A DNA stretch of 64,000 bases from Aeromicrobium camelliae. GTDB lineage: Bacteria > Actinomycetota > Actinomycetes > Propionibacteriales > Nocardioidaceae. The position numbers were made by a program, and so were the translations under genes. Below, one piece after another: positions 1-9,241 of the stretch; position 1 is the stretch's first letter, and every line of letters begins with the position of its first letter. The notes under the pieces were generated by a model. It saw only the letters and a program-made list of their open reading frames with translations. It searched no databases and was not told where the DNA came from. The DNA is taken from the NCBI RefSeq assembly GCF_003850045.1, contig NZ_RQJX01000005.1:122055-186054 (forward strand), written 5' to 3'.

Positions 1-1
1 C

Positions 2-559
2 GGCATCGCCAGCTACGTCTCGCCCCTCGGCTGCCAGTCCGACGAGAAGCCGGAGGTCGCCTGGGAGACGGTGTGGCAGGAGATCGCCGACGTCGCCGAG
101 GCTTTCGGTGTGCCTGACCGGGCCGCGCAGATCCGTGACGAGCAGCAGGCCACCCTCGACGAACTCGCCGCCGATGCGCCGGGCGACGGTCTGCGGGTCT
201 TCTGGTTCGACTCTGGCGACAAGACGGCGTTCGCCGGCGCCGGAGCCGGGGGACCGCAGCTCATCCTCGACGCCGTCGGTGCCGAGAACGTCTTCGCCGA
301 CATCGACAAGGCGTGGGCGGACGTCAGCTGGGAGCAGGTCATCGAGGCCGATCCGGACGTCATCGTGTTCGCCGACGCCGGTTTCTCCAGCGCCGACGAG
401 AAGAAGGCGCTCCTGCGCGACGATCCCGCGCTGAGTCAACTGACGGCCGTGCGCGAGGAGCGCTTCGTGACCGTGCCGTTCACCGCCACCACTCCCGGGG
501 TGCGGCTCATCGAGGGCGCCACCACGGTCGCCGATCAGCTGACCGGTCTGGCGCGATGA
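2..559 (+). CDS. btuF: ABC transporter substrate-binding protein, corrinoid/siderophore type (5' truncated)
   Basis: The frame is open from the first bases of the window, so the N-terminus and any lipoprotein signal lie outside it; 185 residues are visible. The C-terminal half reads like a class III periplasmic binding protein of the BtuF/FhuD fold: a long helical segment (DVAEAFGV...), then a second lobe with GGPQLILDAVGAENVFADID and the typical EADPDVIVFADAG strand. The stop overlaps the ATG of a BtuC-type permease (ATGA at 556), and an ATPase and cobalamin biosynthesis genes follow, so corrinoid capture is the likely role. An Fe-siderophore ligand cannot be excluded from sequence. The family is clear; the ligand is inferred from context. 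Confidence 0.82.
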   Translation, partial: GIASYVSPLGCQSDEKPEVAWETVWQEIADVAEAFGVPDRAAQIRDEQQATLDELAADAPGDGLRVFWFDSGDKTAFAGAGAGGPQLILDAVGAENVFADIDKAWADVSWEQVIEADPDVIVFADAGFSSADEKKALLRDDPALSQLTAVREERFVTVPFTATTPGVRLIEGATTVADQLTGLAR

Positions 560-1607
560 CCGGCACGACCGTCGCCCGCAGCGCTCGCGTGGGGAGTCGG
601 TCTGTGCCCGTCGCCGTCTTGGCTCTCGTGCTGGTGGCCACGATGGTCGTCGCGCTCGCGATCGGGTCGGTCCACCTTCCGCTGTCGACGGTGCTCGATG
701 TCGTGGTGCGCCGACTCGGTCTCGCCGACCTCCCGGTGGAACCGGTCGATGACCGGATCGTGTGGCAGTTGCGCATGCCGCGTGTGCTCGGCGCCGCTGC
801 CGTCGGCGCCGGTCTGGCGATCGTCGGCGTGGTGTTGCAGTCGATCACCCGGAACGACCTTGCCGACCCGTACCTGCTGGGAATCTCCGGCGGCGCGACC
901 GTCGGTGCGGTCTCGGTGCTGGTGCTCGGGTTCGGCGGCGGTCTCGCGGCCACCACCGCGCTCACCGGCGGGGCGTTCGCGGGAGCGCTCGCCTCGCTTG
1001 CCGTGGTCCTGGTCGTGGCCGCCGGACGCACCGGCGCGCTGACGCCCTCACGCACGGTCCTGGCCGGTGTCGCCGTGGGCCAGGTGTGTGCGGCGTACAC
1101 GTCGTTCGTCGTGATCTTCAGCGGCGAGCACGATGCCGCCCGCCGCGTGCTGAGCTGGACGCTGGGTTCGGTCGCGGGAGTGCGCTGGGGTTCGGCGGTC
1201 TTCCTCGTGGTGGTCGCGATCGTCGCCGTGATCGCGCTGTGGTGCGTGTCCTCGACACTCGACGCCTTCGCCTTCGGCGAGGTCGCCGCCTCCTCCTTGG
1301 GGGTCGGCGTGGCGGCCTTCCGTTGGATCGTGCTGACTGGGACCGCGCTCGTCGTGGCCGCGCTGGTGTCCTTCAGCGGAGCGATCGGCTTCGTGGGGCT
1401 CGTGGTGCCGCACGTCGCGCGGATCCTGCTCGGCCCCCGGCACACGATCCTGCTTCCGGCGAGCGCCCTCGGTGGCGCCATTTTGCTGGTCTGGGCCGAC
1501 ACCGTCGCCCGATCGCTCGTTCCCGGCCAGGAGCTCCCGGTCGGGGTGGTCACGGCGGCGGTCGGAGCGCCGTTGTTCGCGTATCTGCTCTGGAGAGGGG
1601 CGCGCAC

Positions 1608-1611
<4 letters not shown>
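556..1611 (+). CDS. btuC: ABC transporter permease of the FecCD/BtuC family
   Basis: 351 residues, the usual length for a FecCD permease, with about ten hydrophobic segments. Family landmarks are visible: RMPRVLGAAAVGAGLAIVGVVLQSITRN near residues 73-100, the DPYLLGISGGA motif that follows, and SFSGAIGFVGLVVPHVARILLGPRH toward the C-terminus, the cytoplasmic coupling helix that contacts the ATPase. The ATG overlaps the stop of the binding protein and the stop overlaps the ATG of the ATPase, so the three are translationally coupled. The ATG at 556 was chosen over an in-frame upstream start at 313, which would run through the binding-protein gene. It forms the membrane channel for a corrinoid or related metal chelate. 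Confidence 0.9.
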
Positions 1612-2380
<769 letters not shown>

Positions 2381-2399
<19 letters not shown>

Positions 2400-3034
2400 T
2401 CGTCGCGATGAGCGTGGACGCCGTGACCGACCACGCGGCGCTCGCGGAGCTGGCCGAGGTCGTCGGTGCCTCCGTGGCCTATCTGCAGGTCGGGGACCCG
2501 TCGCTCACCAAGGCGCTCGATGCGCTGGCAGCCGAGGGCGCGACGACGGTGCGGCTGGTGCGATTACCCGCTCACGGCCCGGCCCCCGCGCGCTCCTGGC
2601 TGCGGCGCGTGGCGGCCCATTGGGTGCGCGAGCACCCGGGGGTGGAAGTGGAGGTGGTCGCCTCGGCCGTCACCGGCCGGGAAGCGCCGCTGGAGTCCCC
2701 GGCCTGGGAGGACCTGCCCGGCTTCCGCCACCACGTCCTCGTGTGCCGCGGGCCCCGCTGCTCGGCCAAGGGCTCCGTCGAGACGGCGCAAGCCCTGTCG
2801 GCGGCCCTCGACAGCCGCGGCCTCGGCGACGACGACGTGCTCGTCACGCAGACGGGATGCCTGTTCCCGTGCAATCACGCGCCCGTGGTCGCAGTGCATC
2901 CGGATGATGCGTGGTACGGGCCCGTCCATCCTGCTGACGTCGACCGGCTCGTCGAGGACCATCTCATCGCCGGAGGACGGCTCGAGGATCTCGCCCGGCC
3001 GAGGTCCGCCCGTGCCTTTGGCGGAACTTCCTGA
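2381..3034 (+). CDS. (2Fe-2S) ferredoxin/CbiX-like domain protein
   Basis: 217 residues from a GTG start overlapping the end of the ATPase gene. Residues 1-110 have the alternating strand/helix pattern of a CbiX/sirohydrochlorin chelatase-like half (VRLVRLPAHGPAPARSWLRR). Residues 117-200 form a thioredoxin-like 2Fe-2S ferredoxin with cysteines at 122 and 127 (CRGPRC) and at 160 and 164 (GCLFPCN). Such proteins are often found beside CobN and CobF in Actinobacteria, and a role in electron supply or metal handling for corrin synthesis is plausible but not shown by the sequence. The coding overlap places it in the same transcript as the uptake genes. The four-cysteine domain is clear; the N-terminal assignment is weaker. 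Confidence 0.75.
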
Positions 3035-3046
3035 CCGGGCGCCGTC

Positions 3047-4639
3047 TCACGTCATCCGTCGCAGCAGCACGACGCCGTCCTTGACCTTCGCCGTCTGTCC
3101 GTCCGGCCCCACGGCCTCGCGCCGACGGATCTCCTCGATGACGACCTCCCAATGGGAGGGGTCGAGGGCCAGTTCGGCGACCTCCTCCGCGGGTGTCAGC
3201 AGAGCCGGCTCCTGCTGCGGAACGTCCGCGTCGGGATCACGCCGCCACGCCCACGGCGGGATGTCGTCCTCGTTCTCGAACACGTGAGAGACCAACAGGA
3301 GGTGACCTCCCGGCCGGATGTGCGCCGCCGCGCGCTGGAGGATCTGTGTACGGGGGAGCTCGACCGTGGAGTGGAAGAACGACGCGGTCACCAGATCGAA
3401 CGACCCCTCTGGCTGCCAGCTGGCGAGATCATGGGCGATCCAGGTGATCCGGTCGCCTACGCCTCGCTGCCGGGCACCGTCGGCACCTCGCGTGACCGCC
3501 GTGGACGAGATGTCGACAGCGGTCACCTGCCAGCCGTGCTCGGCCAGCCAGACGGCGTCGCCGCCCTCCCCGCAGCCGAGGTCGAGCGCCTCGCCCGGGC
3601 CGAGCGCGGCGACGACGTCGGCCGTCGTCGGATTGACCCGGCCGGACCAGACCCGGTGGTTGTTGGCGTACCGGCCCTCCCAGTACTTCTCAGGAGTCGT
3701 GTCCTCGGCTCGGTCCGTGCGACCGGCCACGGCGTCGTCGAAATCCTCGGTCACCAGCGCCATGTTGGCGACGGCCCCGGCCGTGACGCCCGCGGCGATC
3801 GAGATCGGCACGTTGGCGCCGGGGTTCACGACGTTCCCGGCCGCCCAGATCCGGCGATGGCTGGTCTGCCCGGTCGGGTCGACGCTGATGAAGCTCCCGA
3901 CGGGGGAATCGGCGCGCTCGAGGTCGAGACCGGCGAGGAACTCGTCGTGGGGCCGGGGCGTCGGCGCGGCGAAGAGCGCGTCGAGGGCGATCTCCTGCCC
4001 GTCGTCGAGCCGCACCCCGGCGAACCGACCGTCATCGCTGAGCACGGCGCTCACCGGCGTGTCGATCACCTCGACACCGCGAGCGCGAAGTCGTTGCCGC
4101 ATCTCGGGATCGAGGTCGTCGCCGGCGGTGAAGAAGGTGAGCTGGTCGGTCCACTGCCGTACGAGTTGGGCCTGATGGGTCGACATCGGCGAGCCTCCCA
4201 GCACGCCGATCCGTCGGCCGCGGACCTCCCAGCCGTGGCAGTAGGGGCAGTGCAGTACGGCGGTTCCCCAGTGCTCGACGAGGCCGGGCACTGACGGCAG
4301 CTCGTCGGTCAGGCCTGTCGCGACGATGAGGGCTCGAGCGGTGACGTCGCCCTGGTCCGTCGCCACGGTGACCGTCCGGTCATCGGCGTCGACGGCAAGC
4401 GCGGTGCCCGCGACGAACGTCACGCCGTACGCGGCCGCCTCCTCCCGTCCCTTGCGCAAAAGTGCTCCGGGTTCTGCTCCCTCGTTGCCGAGAACGGCGT
4501 GCATATGGGGGGCGAACCTGTTGCGCGGTTCGCCCGCGTCGATCACCGCGACGCGTCGCATCGCGCGGCCGAGGGTGAGGGCGGCGCTGAGTCCTGCCGC
4601 GCTCCCGCCCACGATCAGGACGTCGTAGTGCTGTTCCAT
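3047..4639 (-). CDS. Fusion: thioredoxin-reductase-like flavoprotein and class I SAM methyltransferase
   Basis: 530 residues from the ATG at 4639; upstream in-frame codons do not resemble the family. The first 310 residues are an FAD/NAD(P) pyridine nucleotide-disulfide oxidoreductase: FAD-binding GGSAAGLSAA at 11-20, redox pair CPYC at 131-134, NAD(P)-binding GVLGGSPMS and a C-terminal WAAGNVVNPGA segment. From about residue 325 a methyltransferase begins, with SAM motif I LDLGCGEGGDAVWLA followed by VTAVDIS. Many Actinobacteria carry this fusion; the substrate is unknown. It lies convergently with the ferredoxin-domain gene and divergently from the cobalamin riboswitch, so it interrupts the cobalamin cluster on the opposite strand. 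A link to cobalamin would be by position only. Confidence 0.88.
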   Translation of the reverse strand: MEQHYDVLIVGGSAAGLSAALTLGRAMRRVAVIDAGEPRNRFAPHMHAVLGNEGAEPGALLRKGREEAAAYGVTFVAGTALAVDADDRTVTVATDQGDVTARALIVATGLTDELPSVPGLVEHWGTAVLHCPYCHGWEVRGRRIGVLGGSPMSTHQAQLVRQWTDQLTFFTAGDDLDPEMRQRLRARGVEVIDTPVSAVLSDDGRFAGVRLDDGQEIALDALFAAPTPRPHDEFLAGLDLERADSPVGSFISVDPTGQTSHRRIWAAGNVVNPGANVPISIAAGVTAGAVANMALVTEDFDDAVAGRTDRAEDTTPEKYWEGRYANNHRVWSGRVNPTTADVVAALGPGEALDLGCGEGGDAVWLAEHGWQVTAVDISSTAVTRGADGARQRGVGDRITWIAHDLASWQPEGSFDLVTASFFHSTVELPRTQILQRAAAHIRPGGHLLLVSHVFENEDDIPPWAWRRDPDADVPQQEPALLTPAEEVAELALDPSHWEVVIEEIRRREAVGPDGQTAKVKDGVVLLRRMT

Positions 4640-4749
4640 GCGACGAGCGTGAAGGCGTCGGTCCACACACGCAAGGGAAATTGCTGAACCGGCAAAAGGG
4701 TCGCCGGGGAAGTTCGACATGGCGACGCTGACCGGGATCGGGGTACGTC

Positions 4750-4885
4750 GAACCGACTCGACGGGCTAGGCTGAGGCGACTCACGTCGTCGTGATCTCAG
4801 GAACCCGGTGCGAATCCGGGGCGGTTCCGCCACTGTGAGGCCGGCTCAGCCCGGCCGAAGCCAGACACTGACCGCGACGATTCCG
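4750..4885 (+). promoter_or_regulatory. Cobalamin riboswitch upstream of cobN
   Basis: The 5' region of cobN carries the conserved core of the cobalamin riboswitch: CCCGGTGCGAATCCGG, then GGTTCCGCCACTGTGAGG, and the B12 box GAAGCCAGACACTGACCGC near 4857-4876. Binding of a cobalamin normally turns such leaders off. A short hairpin (GGGG at 4893-4896, CCCC at 4903-4906) ends just before the ribosome binding site at 4907-4913, so control by occluding translation initiation is likely. Boundaries are approximate. Confidence 0.9.
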
Positions 4886-4916
4886 GCCGATAGGGGCGAG
4901 AACCCCGAGGAGGAAC

Positions 4917-7900
4917 ATGACGCGCATCGCGTTGCTGTCCACATCCGACACCGATCTGCTGTCCGCTCGCGCGAGCGGGGCGGACTACCGCTACGGCAAC
5001 CCCGCCCGGCTGACCGAGGACGCCGTGGCCGGACTGCTGGCCGAGGCCGACCTCGTCGTCGCCAGGATCCTCGGATCGCCCGACGACCTTCCCGCCGGTC
5101 TGCTGGAGTCCGACGTCCCCCGGGTCGTCCTCGGCGGCGAGCAGCAGCCGAACGCGCAGCTCATGGAGTTCTCGACGGTCACGATGGGTGTCGCGGCCGA
5201 GGCGCATCGGTACCTCGCGGAGGGTGGTCCGGCCAACCTCGCCCAGTTGCACGCGTTCTTGTCGGACACGATCCTGCTGACCGGCGAGGGCTTCGAGCCG
5301 CCCGCCGTGCTTCCGGTCTGGGGCTGGGCCGATCGACCGGCACCGGCCGCCGACCTGCCCCGCATCGGTGTCTTGTACTACCGGGCGCACGAGGCCAGCG
5401 GCAACACCGGCTTCGCCCACGCCCTCGCCGACGCGATCGACGCGACCGGCGAGGCCGTCGGCCTGCCGATCTTCTCGTCCTCGCTGCGGTCGGCACCCGA
5501 CGACCTCTACGAGGCGCTCGGCACGCTCGACGCGCTCGTCGTCACGGTGCTCGCGGCCGGCGGTCAGGTGCCCGGCGCGGTGAGCGCGGGCGGCGACGAC
5601 GAGGCCTGGGATGTCGAGCGCATCGCCGCCCTCGACATCCCGGTGCTGCAGGGGCTGTGCCTGACGTCGAGCCGCGCCGAGTGGGAGGCCAACGACGACG
5701 GCGTCACCCCGCTCGACTCGGCCAACCAGGTCGCGATCCCCGAGTTCGACGGCCGCATCATCACCGCGCCGTTCTCCTTCAAGGAGATCGACGCCGACGG
5801 CCTGCCGCGGTACGTCGCGGACGAGGAGCGGTGCCGCCGCGTCGCCGGCATCGCAGTCGCGCACGCCCGGCTGCGCCACACGCCGCCCGCCGAACGCAAG
5901 CTCGCCATCATGCTGTCGGCGTACCCGACCAAGCACAGCCGTGTCGGCAACGCCGTCGGCCTCGACACGCCGGTGTCCGCCATCCGGCTGCTGCGCCGCC
6001 TGCGCGACGCCGGGTACGACCTGGGCGCCCCGGGCGACATCCCCGGTCTCGACCTCGACGACGACACCGCCGCCGGCGACGCGCTCATCCATGCGCTCAT
6101 CGACGCGGGCGGTCAAGACGAGGAATGGCTCACGGCCGGTCAGCTGACCGAGAGCCACGTGCGCATCAGCGCCGACGACTACCGCCGCTGGCTGTCCGAG
6201 CTGCCCGACGATCTCGTCGAGGAGGTCGCCGAGGCGTGGGGTCCGGCGCCGGGCTCGCTGTTCGTCAACGAGCAGCAGGAGATCGTGCTCGCCACGCTGC
6301 AGGCCGGCAACGTCGTCATCCTCATCCAGCCGCCCCGCGGCTTCGGCGAGAACCCCGTCGCGATCTACCACGATCCCGATCTCGTCCCGAGCCACCACTA
6401 CCTCGCCGCGTACCGCTGGCTGGAGCGCGGCTTCGGCGCCCACGCGGTCGTCCACCTCGGCAAGCACGGCTCGATGGAGTGGCTGCCGGGGAAGAACGCC
6501 GCGCTGTCCGCCTCGTGTGCCACCGACGCGGCGATCGGCAGCATGCCGCTGATCTACCCCTTCCTCGTCAACGACCCGGGCGAGGGTGCGCAGGCCAAGC
6601 GCCGCGCGCACGCGACGATCGTCGATCACCTGATCCCGCCGATGGCGCGCGCCGAGTCGTACGGCGACATCGCGCGTCTCGAGCAGCTGCTCGACGAGTA
6701 CGCCAACATCCAGGCGATGGACCCGGCCAAGCTCCCGGCGATCCGCGCCGAGATCTGGACCCTCATGCACGCCGCCGAGATGCACCGCGACCTCGGCTTG
6801 GAGGAGCGTCCCGACGACGAGGAGTTCGACGACTTCCTCCTCCACGTCGACGGCTGGCTCTGCGAGGTCAAGGACGCGCAGATCCGCGACGGCCTCCACG
6901 TGCTCGGGCAGGCGCCCGCGGGGGAGGCCCGGGTCAACCTCGTCCTCGCGATCCTGCGTGCCCAGCAGGTGTGGGGCGGCGAGACCGGCGCGGTACCCGG
7001 CCTGCGCGCAGCGCTCGGGCTCGAAGAGCAGGACGCGCAGCTCGGCTCGGTCGACGAGATCGAACAGCGCGCCCGCGAGCTCGTCCAGGCCATGGAAGAC
7101 GCCGCCTGGGACCCGGCGGCGGCAGCCGGTCTGCACGACGATCCCGAGGTCGTCCGCGTCCTGGAGTTCGCGGCGACTCAGGTCGTCCCGCGCCTGGCCA
7201 AGACCACCGACGAACTCGACGCCGTCCTCCACGCGCTCGACGGCGGCTTCATCCCCGCCGGGCCCTCCGGCTCACCGTTGCGCGGCCTGGTCAACGTGCT
7301 GCCGACCGGACGCAACTTCTACACGGTCGACCCGCGGGCGGTGCCGTCGCGCCTCGCGTACGAGACGGGCGTGGCGATGGCCGACTCGCTGCTGCAGCGG
7401 CACCTCGACGAGACCGGCGAGTACCCGACCTCGGTCGGCCTCTCGGTCTGGGGCACCTCGGCCATGCGCACCAGTGGCGACGACATCGCCGAGGTCCTCG
7501 CGCTGCTCGGCGTGCGGCCGGAGTGGGACGAGGCGTCGCGCCGGGTCAACGGCCTGCAGGTCATCGGTCTCGAGGAACTCGGTCGCCCGCGTATCGACGT
7601 CACGGTGCGCATCTCGGGCTTCTTCCGCGATGCCTTCCCGCACGTCATCGCGATGCTCGACGACGCGGTCGCGCTGGTCGCCGAGCTCGACGAGCCCGAC
7701 GACCAGAACTTCGTGCGCGCGCACGCGAAAGCCGACCTCGCCGAACACGGCGACGAGCGGCGCGCCCGCACGCGCATCTTCGGGTCGAAGCCCGGCTCCT
7801 ACGGCGCCGGCATCCTCCAGGTCGTCGAGTCGGGCAACTGGCGCGACGACGCCGACCTCGCCGAGGTGTACACGGCATGGGGCGGTTTCGCCTACGGCCG

Positions 7901-8492
7901 CGACCTCGACGGAGCGCCCGCCGCGGACGATATGCGCGCCAACTACCGCCGCATCCAGGTCGCGGCGAAGAACATCGACACCCGCGAGCACGACATCGCC
8001 GACTCCGACGACTACTTCCAGTACCACGGCGGCATGGTCGCCACGGTGCGAGCGCTGACCGGAAAGGACCCGAAGGCGTACGTCGGCGACTCGACGACGC
8101 CCGACGCGGTCAAGACCCGCACCCTCGCCGAGGAGACGAGCCGCGTGTTCCGCTCCCGTGTGGTCAACCCGCGCTGGATCGGTGCCATGCAGCGCCACGG
8201 GTACAAGGGCGCCTTCGAACTGGCCGCGACCGTGGACTACCTGTTCGGCTTCGACGCCACCACCGGGGTCGTGCACGACTGGATGTACGAGCAGCTCGCG
8301 CGGTCCTACGTTCTCGACGAGCAGACCCAGCAGTTCATGCGGCAGTCGAACCCCTGGGCGCTGCGCGGGATCGTCGAGCGGCTGCACGAGGCCGCCGACC
8401 GCGGGCTGTGGGCCGAACCCGACCCCGAGACGCTGGCCGCGCTGCAGTCGGTGTACCTCGAGGTCGAGGGCGAGCTGGAAGACCGGCAGTGA
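4917..8492 (+). CDS. cobN: Cobaltochelatase subunit CobN
   Basis: 1191 residues, normal for the large subunit of the ATP-dependent aerobic cobaltochelatase that inserts cobalt into hydrogenobyrinic acid a,c-diamide. The CobN/magnesium-chelatase ChlH family is recognised throughout: the central GFGENPVAIYHDPDLVPSHHYLAAYRWLE and HLGKHGSMEWLPGKNAALS segments, and GLSVWGTSAMRTSGDDIAEVLALLG followed by RVNGLQVIGLEELGRPRIDVTVRISGFFRDAFPH. The ATG at 4917 follows GAGGAGG at 4907-4913 and a cobalamin riboswitch. The partner AAA+ subunits (CobS/CobT or ChlI/ChlD type) are not in the window. The stop overlaps the ATG of cobF. This gene and cobF mark the aerobic, late-cobalt-insertion route. Confidence 0.97.
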   Translation: MTRIALLSTSDTDLLSARASGADYRYGNPARLTEDAVAGLLAEADLVVARILGSPDDLPAGLLESDVPRVVLGGEQQPNAQLMEFSTVTMGVAAEAHRYLAEGGPANLAQLHAFLSDTILLTGEGFEPPAVLPVWGWADRPAPAADLPRIGVLYYRAHEASGNTGFAHALADAIDATGEAVGLPIFSSSLRSAPDDLYEALGTLDALVVTVLAAGGQVPGAVSAGGDDEAWDVERIAALDIPVLQGLCLTSSRAEWEANDDGVTPLDSANQVAIPEFDGRIITAPFSFKEIDADGLPRYVADEERCRRVAGIAVAHARLRHTPPAERKLAIMLSAYPTKHSRVGNAVGLDTPVSAIRLLRRLRDAGYDLGAPGDIPGLDLDDDTAAGDALIHALIDAGGQDEEWLTAGQLTESHVRISADDYRRWLSELPDDLVEEVAEAWGPAPGSLFVNEQQEIVLATLQAGNVVILIQPPRGFGENPVAIYHDPDLVPSHHYLAAYRWLERGFGAHAVVHLGKHGSMEWLPGKNAALSASCATDAAIGSMPLIYPFLVNDPGEGAQAKRRAHATIVDHLIPPMARAESYGDIARLEQLLDEYANIQAMDPAKLPAIRAEIWTLMHAAEMHRDLGLEERPDDEEFDDFLLHVDGWLCEVKDAQIRDGLHVLGQAPAGEARVNLVLAILRAQQVWGGETGAVPGLRAALGLEEQDAQLGSVDEIEQRARELVQAMEDAAWDPAAAAGLHDDPEVVRVLEFAATQVVPRLAKTTDELDAVLHALDGGFIPAGPSGSPLRGLVNVLPTGRNFYTVDPRAVPSRLAYETGVAMADSLLQRHLDETGEYPTSVGLSVWGTSAMRTSGDDIAEVLALLGVRPEWDEASRRVNGLQVIGLEELGRPRIDVTVRISGFFRDAFPHVIAMLDDAVALVAELDEPDDQNFVRAHAKADLAEHGDERRARTRIFGSKPGSYGAGILQVVESGNWRDDADLAEVYTAWGGFAYGRDLDGAPAADDMRANYRRIQVAAKNIDTREHDIADSDDYFQYHGGMVATVRALTGKDPKAYVGDSTTPDAVKTRTLAEETSRVFRSRVVNPRWIGAMQRHGYKGAFELAATVDYLFGFDATTGVVHDWMYEQLARSYVLDEQTQQFMRQSNPWALRGIVERLHEAADRGLWAEPDPETLAALQSVYLEVEGELEDRQ

Positions 8493-9241
8493 TGCGGGTT
8501 CGTGTCATCGGCATCGGTCCGGGTGGGCTCGATCAGCTGACCGTCGAGGCGGTCCAGGCGTTGCGTTCCGTCGACGCGTATCTCGTCATCGAGAAGCGCG
8601 AGGACGACCCGCTCGTGGCGGCCCGGGAGGCGATCGTCGCCCGGCACGTGCCTGAGCCGCCGCCGACCATCGTCGTGCGCGACCCCGAACGCGACCGTAG
8701 CGCGCGCGTCGCCGGTGACGCCGAGGCCTACCGCAAAGCCGTCGCGGACTGGCACAGCGCCCGCGCCGAGCGGTACGCCGCGGCGCTCGACGAGGCGCCC
8801 GGTGACGTCGGCATCCTCGTGTGGGGCGACCCGGCGTTCTACGACTCCACGCTGCGCATCCTCGACACCGTCGCCGCGTCCAGACCGCTGGAGGTCGACG
8901 TCATCCCCGGCGTCTCGAGCCTGCAGCTGCTCGCCGCGCGGCACGCGATCGTCCTGCACGAGGTGGGTCAGCCGCTGCACCTCACCACCGGACGCAACCT
9001 GCCGGACGCCGTCGCGGCGGGGGAGCGGAACGTCGCGGCGATGCTGCTGTCGTCGATCGAGCCGTTCGCCGCGCTCGGGGACTGGACGATCTGGTGGGGC
9101 GCCAATCTCGGCACCGCCGACGAGGCACTGGCCCACGGCACCGTCGCGGAGGTGCTGCCCGAGATCCGGGCCGCCCGCGAGCACGTGAAGGCCGCCGCCG
9201 GCTGGATCATGGATCTCGCCCTCCTGCGGAGCCCGGCGTGA
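8492..9241 (+). CDS. cobF: Precorrin-6A synthase (deacetylating) CobF
   Basis: 249 residues from an ATG overlapping the cobN stop. It opens with the SAM-dependent tetrapyrrole methylase motif VIGIGPGGLDQLTVEAVQALRSVDAYLVIEK, and contains GILVWGDPAFYDST and VDVIPGVSSLQLLAARH, the second methylase loop. The region DWTIWWGANLGTADEAL is specific to CobF. It methylates C-1 of precorrin-5 and releases acetate, a step of the aerobic pathway only. The longer in-frame upstream reading frame is the antisense-free shadow of cobN and was excluded. The stop overlaps the GTG start of cobQ by four bases, giving tight translational coupling. Confidence 0.95.
   Translation: MRVRVIGIGPGGLDQLTVEAVQALRSVDAYLVIEKREDDPLVAAREAIVARHVPEPPPTIVVRDPERDRSARVAGDAEAYRKAVADWHSARAERYAAALDEAPGDVGILVWGDPAFYDSTLRILDTVAASRPLEVDVIPGVSSLQLLAARHAIVLHEVGQPLHLTTGRNLPDAVAAGERNVAAMLLSSIEPFAALGDWTIWWGANLGTADEALAHGTVAEVLPEIRAAREHVKAAAGWIMDLALLRSPA

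Noticed and set aside
4797..7232. 811-codon open frame antisense to cobN
   Set aside because: Typical GC-rich antisense frame. Its composition is biased (R, D, V, E, G) and cobN is unmistakable.
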